Positions 46,565 through 59,251 are shown, counted from the first letter of the stretch. The stretch is 64,000 nt of DNA from Papio anubis (GCF_008728515.1 NC_044990.1:65080879-65144878), one strand, 5' to 3'. Notes: generated by a model from the letters alone, not told the origin. Numbers and translations: made by a program.

Positions 46565-47945
46565 GCCTCACTGGTTCCTATGAATATGGTTGAGTAAATC
46601 TGATGCGTGTACCTGTGGCAGCTCTCTTGTGATCATGTGAGGAAGCATCACCTAGACTCAGATGATGGCAGACTAGAAAATGAAGGTATCACATCCGTGC
46701 ACAGACAAGATGTCCCACATTTATACATTCTGTTAAATGAATAATAGTCATTGTAAATGCTAAGTCGGAGTTACTTAAAATTTCTAACACCAATAGTCAA
46801 ATTCATTCTATAAACATGCTTTTAAATGATGCTGATTAAAAGAGGCTGCAGTACAGTATTTTCACATAAGGACTCTTCATAAAGGTGAAAGTCACTTGTC
46901 TCAAGAGAATCGTAAAGATCTTCCTATCAAAGTTAACTTCTAAGAGCTCTGAAGTAAAAAGTATTGGGAATTTACGTGAAAGGCAGTCAACAGTAGAGCA
47001 GTCCAGTCACTTGTTATAACATTCATGTCGATTTCAACTTACAGAGTTACTAGCAGAAGTAATTAAACTCTTGGTTAGAATTAAACCACAAAAAGTAAGG
47101 CAGGAAAAGTCAGCATTTGTTTCTGCAGGGTACAGTACTTGCTTATAGTAATATCCAGATAAGATAGACAATAATACTCCTAAATTGCACTCTACAGAGG
47201 AGCTCTCAATCACAATCTCAGAAAAAAGGAGCTCCAACTTCCCGTTCATGAGAGGAGCCCATTCAGGAAGCAGACCTACTCACGTAGCAGCCGAGGACAA
47301 CCACAGCAGCTAGTCAAATAAACCAAGTTTTTTTTCCTTCAATCTGAACGAACTAACAAATAAGCAAAATGTAATATAATAAAGTAGAGAGATTAATTTA
47401 AACAATTAGATAAAAACAAAAATAATCAGAGAATGAAAATGAATTTTTAAAGGAAGAAAGTATTGCACTCATAAAAAGCATGAAAAAGGATACGATAAGT
47501 AGGAAGAGTCAAATAAGATAATTGTCAATGAAAAACAAAAGACTTCTAAAGATAAAAACTGACATAAGCCTTCAGAGTAAAATGCTTTGTGTTATTAGTA
47601 TATGAATGAAAAAGACACCCTAAAATACTGTGCGGCAAAATTAAAGAATATTAAAGCTTCTAGAGAAACACACATCTTCACTCACAAATTTTAACACCCA
47701 AATAAAAGCTTGTGTCTGGCTCCAGAAGTAGAGCAGGAAATATACACAAACTGCGGATAGAGCATCTTTTAGTGTCAATAAGTAAAAAGGGTTAAAAAAA
47801 AAATTGGAGTGTTTCAAAGGTACAAAAGAGTTAACTGACAGAATAACCAAAGGTCAAAGCTGAAATAAGTTGAGGAACAAACTAGTATTCATTGTAACTC
47901 AAAATATAAAACAAATATTCATAAGTTTATACTGACATGATGTTA
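46565..47945. other. Anonymous sequence, possibly older part of an L1
   Basis: No gene is seen. The A-rich character from about 47330 onward may belong to the L1M whose 3' end is recognised from 47950, but I cannot align it by eye. Confidence 0.4.
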
Positions 47946-47949
47946 TACA

Positions 47950-48655
47950 CAAATGTTGAATGAACAAATAAATAAAGGGGAACACAAAGATATTCTAAGC
48001 AGAAACATCCCAAATCATTTATGTGGATATTTGGCCTTCAAAAAAGGTGGAACACAACTACTTACTTCTTAAGTGTAGGCTGCACTTCTTGACTTCTTAA
48101 TAAAAATTACAGTAGAGAAATAAGAAAAAGTAACTTTACAGTTGAGAAACTAGACAATCCTTAACCATGGTTCAACCTCAGCAGTTATAAATCATGTTGA
48201 TAGTATGGACCCTTGACATAAATTAAAGATAATGGCACTTTATCTTTGTGGTCTTCCTCTCAAAATTCCGTAACTATAGTCCAGTCATAAGAAGAATATC
48301 TGAAAAAATGCTAATTGAGGGACATTCTGTAAATCCCTAACCAACACTCCTCAAGGCTCTCTATGTTATCAAAAACAATGAAAGTATGAAAAAACTATAA
48401 TAGCAAAGAGAGGCATAAGGAGACATGACAACCAAACAAAATGTGATATCTTGTATTGGATCTTGGAACAAAATAAGGGCATTAGGCATAACTAATGAAA
48501 TTAATAACTATGTATCACTATAGGTACATTAAATATAACAAATACAGCATACTAAGGTAATAGGTTAATAATAGGAGAAACTGAGTGTGTGGTATGTGGG
48601 AACTCCATACTATCTTCACAATTTTTCGTAAATCTAAAATTGAATGAATGAGCAA
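47950..48655 (+). mobile_element. Old L1 (L1M) 3' UTR, sense
   Basis: The blocks 'acttcttaagtgtaggctgc', 'aaagtaactttacagttgag', 'taaatcatgttgatagtatg', 'tttgtggtcttcctctcaaa', 'ttgagggacattctgtaaat', 'catactaaggtaataggtta' and 'ttcgtaaatctaaaattg' follow the 3' UTR of an old mammalian L1 subfamily in order. Confidence 0.72.
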
Positions 48656-48955
48656 TAACTTTAATATTTAAAAAATTAATTATAAAACGTTTGAGCCACC
48701 TAAGTGTAACTATCAACCTGACAATAGATTTTCTGTCAAGCACACCAAGTATTAGAAGAAATAATTCAGAGGGAAATTATTTTTAATATATAAATGAATA
48801 TACCAACACGTTTCCTACTATTATGTGTATTTGATATTCCATTCTTCCTTTAAATGAATTTGTATGGGGATATATTCAATCCAAATAATAGAGAAAAATT
48901 GAGGGAAAAAACCCAGAATATCGAGGAGTGCAGTTCTAACCAAGAAAATAATGAA

Positions 48956-49434
48956 AAGAAGTCCCATTTACATCAGGTATAACTCCCAGTGCAATCCCTC
49001 CCCCCTCCCCCCTCCCCATGATAGGCCCCGGTGTGTGATGTTCCCCTTCCTGAGTCCAAGTGATCTCGTTGTTCAGTTCCCACCTATGAGTGAGAACATG
49101 CGGTGTTTGGTTTTCTGTTCTTGTGATAGTTTGCTAAGAATGATGGTTTCCAGCTGCATCCATGTCCCTACAAAGGACGCAAACTCATCCTTTTTTATGG
49201 CTGCATAGTATTCCATGGTGTATATGTGCCACATTTTCTTAATCCAATCTGTCACTGATGGACATTTGGGTTGATTCCAAGTCTATACCTGATGTAAATG
49301 ACGAGTTGATGGGTGCAGCAGACTAACATGGCACAAGTATACATATGTAACAAACCTGCATGTTATGCACATGTACCCTACAACTTAAAGTATAATAATA
49401 ATAAATAAATTAAAAAAAAAAAAAAAAAGTCCCA
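48956..49434 (+). mobile_element. Young L1, 3' end, twin-primed with 5' inversion
   Basis: 48967-49283 is antisense L1 (3' UTR then ORF2 end). 49284-49411 is sense 3' UTR ending in a clean A17 tail. The outer bounds carry 'aagtccca' on both sides (to 48966 and to 49434), a short target duplication. A 17-nt inverted repeat shares the sequence tatacctgatgtaaatg (49284-49300) with its complement at 48965-48981. Only one junction with opposed orientation is present, as expected for twin priming. Identity to 6537-6756 is very high. Confidence 0.93.
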
Positions 49435-51254
49435 GAATGATGCTTTGGCAGAAAGCCTTTAAATGAGACATTACTGATTGAAGAAGAGGGCAGGAGGCTT
49501 CTTGGAAGGGTGACCATCAAAAAAGAGATTTCCATGCAATAGAGAAGATAACTCAACATGGATACACCCAAAGACAGGAGACTGCATATTGTTACTTTTA
49601 ATAATATTCATTCATGACTTTAAAATCAAGGAAAATCAAAACCAGGAAATAAAAAATTGGTACCAAATGTATAGCGTCATTATGTATGACTTTGGGCTTT
49701 GGGAGAAGGAATTGTGACACTAATATTCTTCTTTCTATAGCAAAAATTATTTGCAAAGTAGCATACGCCACATGTGTTTTTATATTTTAGAGTCCACCTT
49801 TTCTCCAAAACAGGAATAAGTACCGTGACAAAACTGTATAAATCATGGCAAAAATTTTAAAACCCCAACAGTATAAATGTTTACATATTCAGATTACTGC
49901 ATTTTTATAGTTATGAATTTGATTACCCACATAGTGGGTGTCAATTGTTGAGAATTTATGGAATAATTTTCTTTTCAAAAAAATTTCTTATTTTTAAATT
50001 TGTAGGTGAGAATATACATTTCTATGTCTGTAGAGGAAATATTAAAATTCATTATTAATTATCATTTTATTACAAAGAAATTTATATGTCAAATTCTGTG
50101 AAATTTGTTTTTCTGTATTGCCTTCTCAGCATACCTTTTAGCAGCAAAACTTACCTGATTACAAACATAAAGGATGCTATGCTTTTAAAAATAATGCCAT
50201 CTATGAACAAAAAAATAAAGCTGAACACAAACCATGCTATGTATCTGCGATATCTCAATATAAACAGGATTTGGCAGGGGCAAAAAGTTGGCAGTGAATT
50301 TATGAAGAGAATCATAGTAATAAATGAAAACGTGTTATGAGCCTACAGTCACATCATTTTTCCTGAGTTTGACAGTGTATATAGATTAAATTCAAAACAC
50401 ATATTTGTGGGTGACCACCTGCCCCAGATTCTATGTTAGTTATTAATGATATAGGTATAAAAAGGTTCCCAGCTCTTTCTTCAAAACCAAACAGTTTAAT
50501 AGAAGAGGCAGGCATGTAAAACATTCTTACGGTCCTTTTGGTAGATGTAAATGTAATCCAGACTTAAGCTGCAGTTTCTCTGACAATTGAAATCTAAATG
50601 TAATTTAAAGTAACCCTATTCATGTTTTGTCCACTATTTCTCCAAATACTGGAAGGTTTAGGTTATATCATGGCCTCTCTGGCTCTTTTTTTTCCCCTCC
50701 CATCTGAATGTATATTCTCCAACCCACAGCTTTGTCTTTTGTTTCTGATCTGGCATAGAGGAGAAGTTGGATCTTGGTCCCTTTTCATAATTAATATAGA
50801 CAAATCTAAGAAAATATACAAACCAAAAAAGACAAAATCAATTACCTGTCCTTGTATATCGCACACATCCATAAGTTCATTTCTGAGGTGAGTCACAGGG
50901 TATTTGAATAGCAACCAAAGAAGTAATTTAATTTTCAGTTGTAGACATCCCAGTTCTCAAAAGTACTGTAATCAGTTTGCCATGATTCTCGGCCAATTCA
51001 CTACTTTCCTCTTTCCTCTACTCTAAGCTGCTTCTAAATTCCTTTTCTTTTTTAATGCAGAGGGTATTAGCTATCTTGTATTGCCTGTCTCCTCAGGAAA
51101 TTACTTTCTCTCATGAACTCTCTTTTTATTTCAATTGATTTATAAAAGTGCTTTTCTAAATAACAAGTGTTCTCTCCCTGTAGGAGTTTCTCTTAAAAGC
51201 ATCACAGAATTATTTTTTCTTGTAGCTGCAAGTTAATATAAGTTAATACGTGAA
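49435..51254. other. Anonymous sequence
   Basis: No gene is recognised. A weak old-repeat resemblance exists at about 50405-50530 ('gattctatgttagttattaa' then 'taatagaagaggcaggcatg'). The frames at 50622-50891 and 51202-51615 have no recognisable features. Confidence 0.45.
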
Positions 51255-51425
51255 AATAAACGTTAATAATGAAATAAGGATAGGTAACATATATTGAGCT
51301 CTTAAAATATGCCAAATTTAAAATTACATCATATAAATTATACATGCCCCATGATGTAGATATTGTGCTGATATTTTCATTTGGTACATTATTTTTTAAT
51401 TCACTGAAATTAAAATTGCAAAAGC
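51255..51425 (-). mobile_element. Probable MIR SINE, antisense
   Basis: The phrases 'aacatatattgagctcttaa', 'aatatgccaaatttaaaatt', 'gccccatgatgtagatattg' and 'gctgatattttcatttgg' follow the antisense MIR core order with heavy divergence. Confidence 0.5.
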
Positions 51426-53635
51426 AATTATAGTTCAGCAAAACTGTATGAACTTTGGGAGACGATGTTTTTCTAAAACAAGCACATCTAACTTTAAGTG
51501 TGAAATATATTGGAAGTATCCAAAGCATATAGAGTGTAGGTGGGAATTTGTGAAGAAGGGAGAATAATTTTAAGTACAAAGACATTAAAACAGCATGGTT
51601 GAAATGGAGAGGCATAAGGATCTCAAAATGGCTAGCCTATTACTTGCCATGATAAATGGGTATTAGGTTGTGAAGGGTGTAGTTTGAAGAAGCAGTCATA
51701 AGCTAGAGCACAACAGAACTCCTTAGGAGAAAACACTAAGGATATTAATATCTATTTTAAATTTTTTAGAAGCTGATGATATTTATGCTATGTACAAAGA
51801 TGTAAATTATTTTCACAAATCTACTTTTAAAGATGGAAAAACTTAGAAGAAAAGCAAGATGACATTTAAAGAATACCATCAAAGATGATGATATCAAAGA
51901 AGAATATGCAAAGCTGTTATAATAGGTTAGCAAATGCACAAAACCCAAAATATATATTTGTACTTAGTACCAGTTATTTTATATCAATGTTACTGAATTA
52001 CATAAATATTTACGTTATTCTTGAAGTTAAAGGAAATCTACCACTAAACCAGGACATACAAAGCCATTTACACCATTTTATGTTTTATTACTGGAATTTG
52101 CAGGTGGTAATTTGGATTTTCAAAAGTTGAAAATACACTGAGTAGAGATTTTATGTTTTATTTCTGTGAAATGCAGTAAGAAATATTACCTTTACTTTGC
52201 AGATAATAGCAGCAGAAATGATAAGAGTTCATTTTAAATCACAAAAATGTTAGAATATTTGCTTGCAATTTCAGAAGAGAAGTCATTGACAAAATAAGAA
52301 TGTGAAAATTATATTTTCAACATTATTTTTCCACAAGGTGCATACTAGTCTTCAAGTTCTGCTCACCTGGAATTCTTGCTTTATAAATAAGACTTTGAAT
52401 CAAATACAGTTCTATATAATCAATAATTATATTTTCATAATCAAATTTCAAAAATATTTGGTATATATTCTGCACATTTTCTCAGGGATTTAAAAAGCTA
52501 TTTAAACAGTTTTATTTTTCACAGCTTTTTAAAATAACAGCATGTCATGTAACTTTTAAGTTTCAAAAATGAAATATACTTAATAAAACTGAAATGAAAC
52601 TAATAAAAAGTATAAATGTAACAACTCCTTCACAATTTATGTCTATGACATTTTGATTATGAACATGATTGCTTTGCCATGCAATTGTTTATATTCTAGA
52701 GGAGTGATTCTTATCTGGCATATCATGGCACCCCTCAGAGACACAGCTGCCACTTGACACATCATAAACTTGTGTGGGATCTAAATAAAATTTAAAATCA
52801 TGCAAGTAAATGTTATGAACTAGACATATTAGTAGAGGAGACTTTCAAATTCCGTTAGGACATAAAACAAACTTCACATAATATTATTCAACATAGTAAC
52901 TCAACAGGCAAGTGCTAGTACTACTAGTGATGCTATGTACATTTTACAATATTAGCATAGCTGTATTGCTTTAGAATAAAACGAACTTGAAAGATTGACA
53001 AAATTATTTTAAAATTTATAAACTATTCATTTTGTGTAATGAGTCCCTCAATTCAGTAGCCTCTTTTAGCGACAATCTGACTTATTTTTTTTTCCTAATT
53101 GTTTCAATGAGTTCAAAGAAGTAGTAAATATTGATGAAAGTTGGGTATACAGAAGGGCAGAGATTTAAGTGGCAATGTTTCAGAAACTGATTTGAGGTGA
53201 ACAGATTGTCCAGCTTGGACTCAAGCAGAGAGCACATCTGAATGCCACAGTTTCTCATGGCGAGTTTTGATTAGTTAATCTTAATTTAGTGCTTAGAGGT
53301 CTTTCAATATTTAATGCTGGACCTGATTCAGGAGTGTTGAAACCTTATAAACAATCATCCATCAGGATGTGACGTGATAGTTATTTTGTGGCCTGATATT
53401 CATTTTCAACTTCTACTCATCTATATGCAACAGAGATAATGTCAAGAACTGATATTTATTCCAAAACAGCATCAAGAAAATAATTCATTAAAATACAGAG
53501 TTGAGCTAGTACTCTGCTGTTGAAAGTGTTAATAAAAAACAATCTTGAATTAAACAAATTAAACACTCCTGACTTGTTTATTTATTTTACTTTATTATTA
53601 ATTAATCCTTAGTGTTCTTTTAGACCCAACCTAAT
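51426..53635. other. Anonymous AT-rich sequence
   Basis: I see no gene or nameable repeat in this interval. Confidence 0.5.
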
Positions 53636-53639
53636 GTAG

Positions 53640-53830
53640 TACTTACAAGCACCATTTATTATTCTAAGTGTGATACATACATATATATTTACCTTAGTGG
53701 TATAATAGGTACTATAATTATCCTCAGTTTAGACATGAAGTCAAGTAGGAAAATGTATGTAAATAGCCTGATGCATTAATAACCCAAAATGGTGAGGCCA
53801 AAGTTTAACATTCTGGTACTAAAGCACCAT
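53640..53830 (-). mobile_element. MIR SINE, antisense
   Basis: The order 'caccatttattattctaag', 'taataggtactataattatc', 'ctcagtttagacatgaagtc', 'gtaaatagcctgatgcatta' and 'aatggtgaggccaaagttta' matches the antisense MIR core ('ggtactattattatcc...tttacagatgagg...'). Confidence 0.6.
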
Positions 53831-53849
53831 ATTGTGCATATGTGCATAT

Positions 53850-53965
53850 ATGCACACAACGCCACACACACACACACACATATAAAATATACTACACACA
53901 TACAAATATTTATACTATGTGTGTATTATATGTGTGTGTGTATGTCTACATGTATATATCTGAGC
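53850..53965. repeat. (CA)n and (TG)n in facing orientation with TA spacers
   Basis: A (CA)10 block near 53862-53882 and a TGTG block near 53918-53942 are separated by about 40 bp of TA-rich sequence. The blocks are complementary and could pair. Confidence 0.85.
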
Positions 53966-56220
53966 ATAACACTAGGTTGGGTTAATTTTCTTCCCCTTTT
54001 TAACTATTAACTATGTGTATATTAACTATTTAACTGTTAATTCTGTGTATATTAAATATGACTGTTAGTTAAATATTAATCTCCCCTACAGAGATAGATT
54101 GTAATACTCACTACAATTTAAAGCACTCCAAAACATTTAGCATATATATGTTCTCTTGTAGTTTTATGATTTATTTGAATACCATGTGTATTAGTATGCA
54201 CAATAAGGTTTCAACCAATGCTTTATACCTACAGAAGACTGAAATCATAAAAAGTTTCTTTCTAAAACATTTAAAATATATTATGTAAAGCCAATGATTG
54301 TATTATCTAAATGGACTATGATCATATAGAAGAATTTTAATGACTTATGTGTAGCTATATGAATATATTTTAGAGCTTTATTGATTACACTTGGTATGTT
54401 GCTTGCATTTGCCTACTTTATTAAAACCAATATTATTGTTACGACAGAGTTTCCTAGATTTACTGCTTTATGACCTTTTCAAAATTACAATATTCTGCAG
54501 GAAATTGATTGCAGCTAAAAATTAAATATGTGCTTAAAGTAAATAGCAGGAATATTATAAACAAAATTATTATTAGAACTGATAAATAAATTTAATGTGT
54601 ATGCTTTTAAATTTTTCCAATCATTTAGATAATGAAATCAAATGCTCTTGATGTATTAAAGTAACCAAATCACAATAAATTCAAAACTTTAAACCTTAAT
54701 ACTTTTGTTACAAAATGACATACACATCAACAGTTTTAATGAAAACAGTTTTTACTCTTTAATATGAATCTACTTATTATATTGAAGTATGCGAAACTGT
54801 AGTATTATCATATCACTTGTAGCAGCAATTATTTTCCAATGCTCAGCTTTCATCCCAGCATAAAATGAAAAAAATGATTTTGAACATGCAACTTGAAGAC
54901 ATTTCTTCTTTTATAGAATTTGAGTATTTTTATTTTCAAGTTTAAGGAAATTTTATCATGTGAAGTTTATCAATAACATTGTCTTATAAGTAAAAAAAGT
55001 ACATTTTTCTTATAAATTTACACTTTTTTAATGTATGAATTAAATAATTAAAGCTCTTTTTCTTCAGATATATGTTATGCACTGATCCATGGAAAGAAAC
55101 TGAAAAAAAAGTGAATGTGGGATAATCTAGAAAGAGTTTTTATTTAAATGGAAAACATATATATATTCCTGATTTAAAAGTATGAGATTTTAATTTGGAG
55201 AAATTTTGTATATGACCAGAAAATTATTTAAAGCAAAGGTAGAACTGTGCAATGTTTTACATTCATTTGTCTATTATATTGATGTAACCTGGAGCAAAGG
55301 CCTAATTAGTATTGACTTTAGGTCACATCCATAGCACTGCAGGTTGCCATGGCAATAGTAATCTATCTGACATTAATGACATTATAATGAGCATAAAATG
55401 ATGTAAATCATAATTAAAGTGAAGATTAATTACTTATCTTGATCTTGGGGGAAGTCTGAGAATGCAATTTAAAGCGTTTATAATGAAAAGTAACTATAAA
55501 GTCATGCTGTAGGAAATTCAGGTAGTTTACAGGGTTTAATCTCTGACTGCATGCTCAAGAGAGATTGAGCTTCTATTATAGCACATGAATTTGTTTTGAC
55601 ATCTGACTTTGTTTGAAGTCACTGTAGGTAATAAAATGTGTTCTTGTTTAATCTATTATTCTGTTACTCATTTCTCTATGGAAGGGTCATCAGTCAGGAA
55701 AATAGTTAACTTGTCAACCTGTGGACATTTTCCTGAGATAGGACTGGTTGTACCAGCCAACTTCATGAACTGTACATTTCGCACTAAGAGTATGGTTTGA
55801 GTCTGACCACATGAGATATACATCAGTTATTAAATTGGTTCATGTTTTATGATGACAAAAAATAAAATATATGTAAAGCTATTTCTCTGAGGGATGTCAT
55901 GATAGAGCAAATATAAATCATGGTTTATGAATCTTTTTAATAGTTTAATTATATCTGGTTTTTATGCCTTTAAAATATTAAACTTTTAAATATCAAAATC
56001 ACAGTTCTTTTCACATTTACGTTTATATTAGTAGTGCAAACTAAGGATTTAAAAATTATTTAAAAGCATAAAGACTCAAATAATCAAGCATTGTATCAAT
56101 ATATGTATTCATGTGATACAGATTTTTATTTTGAGAGAACCATCCATTTAAATAATAATAGTCATAGAATTACACAATTTTGTTTTAACTCTTTTGTGCC
56201 ATATGACATTCAATAACGTA
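53966..56220. other. Anonymous AT-rich sequence with a regulatory-looking patch
   Basis: No gene or confident repeat is seen. 54000-54080 has imperfect repeats of 'ttaactat' and 'gtgtatatta'. The patch at 55255-55530 is listed separately. Confidence 0.45.
55255..55530. promoter_or_regulatory. Candidate noncoding regulatory element (RFX-like and homeodomain-like motifs)
   Basis: Within non-repeat DNA, 55343-55356 reads gttgccatggcaat, close to the palindromic RFX X-box GTTGCCATGGCAAC. Around it lie several TAAT/ATTA motifs, including the palindrome ctaattag (55302-55309), attaatga (about 55372), ataattaaa (about 55411) and attaatta (about 55425). Motif clustering of this type is common in developmental enhancers, but AT-rich DNA yields TAAT by chance. 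The X-box is the less expected part. The call is inference only. Confidence 0.3.
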
Positions 56221-56224
56221 GTCT

Positions 56225-56560
56225 GATGTATTATCATATAAATTATGCAAAACTTAGTAGCCAAGAGAAACTATTTAATTTTGTTCTGGATTTTGTGGAA
56301 CAGTTTTTCAGGAGTTCAGTTGGGCTCTACATCTGCAAAAATGATTCACTTGCTGCCATTTAGCTGGTGACTCACCTTGACTGGGAAATTCAAGATAACT
56401 TAACTTATTAAGCCTCTCACTTGTGCTGGAATGACTGAGACAATGGAGGTTGGACAAAATTTCTCCCTTTTTATGTTCTTTCTGTATGACAAACTTTGGC
56501 TTCCTCACAGAATAGGTTTTTTCAGGGTATTCACACTTCTTATATGGCAGTTCAAAATGT
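56225..56560 (-). mobile_element. Possible ancient LTR fragment, antisense
   Basis: On the minus strand the text 'ctgttccacaaaatccagaa', 'caaaattaaatagtttctct' and 'ggctactaagttttgc' resembles the 3' end of mammalian ERVL/MaLR LTRs ('cacaaaat...agaaataaa...taagccactaagttttg'). The 126-codon frame at 56308-56688 lies over it and shows no domain. Confidence 0.42.
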
Positions 56561-56955
56561 TCCAAGAGATCTACATGAAATCTGCAGCGGTTTATGTAGC
56601 CTAAATTCAGGCTGCATTCTTCCATTTCTACGACATTCCTTTGGCTACATAAGGAGAGTCTAACTGAATATGAAAAGGTTTGGTTCATTGGGGACCATTA
56701 TAGACTGTCTATCTCAGTCGGCCTTCTTAGCCCCAGGGATTTTTATTCCTTCCATGTGCAAAGTACACTCATCCCTTACAGAAACCCCCAAAAGTTTCAT
56801 TTCATTATGGTAGCATCTCAAATGTTATGGAGCTCCTGGTCTTGTTAATGTGCACATAAGTTTACTTGGATATAATTTCTTAATCAGAGTTTCTATAAAT
56901 CTCAAGTTCTGGGAACTTAACAACAGATTATCTTTGACCGAAAGATTCAATACAC

Positions 56956-57316
56956 TGTACTAGTCTGTTTACAGGCTGCTGATAAAGACATACCCGAGAC
57001 TGGGCAATTTACAAAAGAAAGGGGTTTATTGGACTTACAGTTCCACATGGCTAGGGAGACCTCACAATCATGGCAGAAGGCAAGGAGGAGCAAGTCACAC
57101 CTTAAGTGGATGGCGGCAGGCAAAGAGAGAGAGCTTGTGCAGGGAAACTCCCCCTTATATTACCATCAGATCTCATAAGACTTACTCACTCTCACAAGAA
57201 CAACAAGAGAAAGACCTGCCCCCATGATTCAATTACCTCTCACTAGACTAGATCCTTCCCACAACACATGGAAATTTCAGGTGAGATTTGGGTGGGGACA
57301 TAGCCAAACCATATAA
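56956..57316 (-). mobile_element. THE1-type LTR, 3' LTR of provirus
   Basis: It runs from 'tgtactagtctgtttacagg' to 'acatagccaaaccatata'. 'ggaaactcccccttatatta' and 'aagacctgcccccatgattc' are typical of THE1 LTRs. It is roughly 85% identical by eye to the right LTR (58898-59251). Confidence 0.92.
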
Positions 57317-58897
57317 TTCCTCCCCTGGCCTGTTCCAAATCTCATATCTTCATGTTTCAAAACTAGTCATGCCTTCCCAACAGTCCCCCAAAGTCCCAAC
57401 TAGTTTCTGAATAAACTCAAAAGTTCACAGTCCAAAGCCTCATGTGAGTCAAGGCAAGTCCCTTCCACCTATGAGCCTGTAAAATCAAAAGCAAGTTATT
57501 TACTTGCTAGATACTATGGGGGTACAGGCATTGGGTAAATACAGCCATTCCAAATGAGAGACATTAGCCAAAACAAAGGGGCTACAGGCCCCATGCCAGT
57601 CTGAAATCCAGCAGGGCAGTCAAGCCTTAAAGCTCCAAAATGATCTCCTTTGACTCCATGTCTCATATCCAGGTCATGCTGATGCAAGAGGTGGCTTCAT
57701 ATAGCCTTGGGCAACTCCTCCCTCTGCCTTTTCAGGGTACACCCTCCCTCCTGGCTGCCTTCTCAGACTGATATTGAATGTCTGTGGCTTTTCCAGGTGA
57801 ATGGTGCAAGCTGTCTATGGATCTACCATCTGGGTTCTGGAGGATAGTGGCCCTCTTCTCACAGCTCCACCAGGCAGTTCCCCAGTAGGGACTCTGTGTG
57901 GGGTCTTCCACCCCACGTTTCCCTTCTGCACTGACCTAACAGAGGTTTTTCATGAGGACCCCACCACTGCAGAAAACTTCCACCTAGGCATCCAGGTATT
58001 TCCATACATCCTCTGAAATCTAGGCAGAGGTTCCCAAACCTCAACCTTTGATATCTGTGCACTTGCAGGATCAACACCATGTGGAAGCTGCCAAGGCTTG
58101 GGGCTTGCACCCTCTGAAGCCACAGCCTGAGCTCTACATTGGCCCTTTTCAGGCATGGCTGGAGTTGCTGGGACACAGGGCAACAAATCCCTAAGCTGCA
58201 AACAGCACGGGGACCCTGGGCCCAGCTCACAAAACCACATTTTCCTCCTGGGCCTCCAGGCCTAGTGATGGGAGGGGCCACCTTGAGGACCTCAGATATG
58301 TCCTGGAGACATTTTCTCCATTGTCTTGGGGATTCACATTTGGCTTCTCATTACTTACACAGATTTCTGCATTCTGCTTGAATTTCTTCTCAGAAAAAAA
58401 GATTTCCTTTTCTATCGCATTGTCAGGCAGCAAATTTCTGAACTTTTTTGCTTTGTTACCCATTTAAAGCTGAATGACTTTAACGGCACCCAAGCCACCT
58501 CATGAATGCTTTGCTGCTTAGAAATTTCTTCTGCCAGATACCCTAAATCATATCTCTCAAGTCCAAAGTTCCGCAAATCTCTAGGGCAGGGGCAAAATTC
58601 CTCCCAGTCTCTTTGCTAAAACATAACAAGAGCCATCTTTGCCCGAGTTCCCAGCAAGTTCCTCATTTCCATCTGAGACCACCTCAACCTGGACTTTATT
58701 GTTCATGTCACTATCAGTATTTTGGGTAAAGCCATTCAACAAGTCTCCAGGAAGTTCTAAACTTTCCCACATTTTTCCTATCTTCTTTTGAGCCCTCCAA
58801 CCTATTTCAACCGCTGCCTGTTACCCAATTCCAAAGTCATTTCCAAGTTTTCAGGCATATTTCTTAGCAGTGCCCCACTCTACTGGTACCAATTTAT
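57317..58897 (-). mobile_element. THE1-type internal region, antisense
   Basis: This is a complete-looking internal region of about 1.6 kb between two LTRs. It contains 'attcctcccctggcctgttc', 'atgccttcccaacagtcccc', 'aaggggctacaggccccatg', 'gatctcctttgactccatgt', 'ccaaggcttggggcttgcac', 'cttctgccagataccctaaa' and 'gtgccccactctactggtac'. MaLR elements keep only a gag-like remnant and depend on other elements for movement. Minus frames at 57859-58281 (140 codons) and 58227-58463 are fragments without an intact product. There is no pol or env. Confidence 0.92.
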
Positions 58898-59251
58898 TGT
58901 AGTAGTCAATTTTCAGGCTGCTGATAAACACCTACCCGAAAATGGGCAATTTACAAAAGAAAGAGGTTTATTGGACTTACAGTTCCACATGGCTGGGGAG
59001 ACCTCAAAGTCATGGTGGAAGGTAAGGAGGAGCAAGTCTCATCCTATGAAGATGGCAGCAGGCAAATAGAGAGCTTGTGCAGGGAAACTCCCCCTTATAT
59101 TACCATCAGATCTCATGAGACTTAATCACTCTCACAAGAACAGCACAGGAAAGACCTGCCACCATGCTTTGATTACCTCCCACTGGGTTCCTCTCACAAT
59201 ATGTGGCAATTGAAGACGAGATTTGTGTGGGGACACAGCCAAACCATGTCA
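58898..59251 (-). mobile_element. THE1-type LTR, 5' LTR of provirus
   Basis: The LTR starts 'tgtagtagtcaattttcagg' and ends 'acagccaaaccatgtca'. It directly follows the 'tactggtaccaattta' junction typical of the THE1 leader. Both LTRs are present, so the provirus has not recombined to a solo LTR. Confidence 0.92.

Noticed and set aside
48951..49208. 85-codon frame starting in unique sequence
   Set aside because: It runs into the inverted part of the twin-primed L1, and is L1 3' UTR in antisense.
56308..56688. 126-codon minus-strand frame
   Set aside because: It overlaps sequence resembling an ancient LTR end, and the product has no recognisable domain. It is most likely chance.
57859..58281. 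140-codon minus-strand frame as an active retroviral gene
   Set aside because: It is a fragment of the gag-like internal region of a THE1-type MaLR. It is short, lacks partner genes, and sits in a decayed element.
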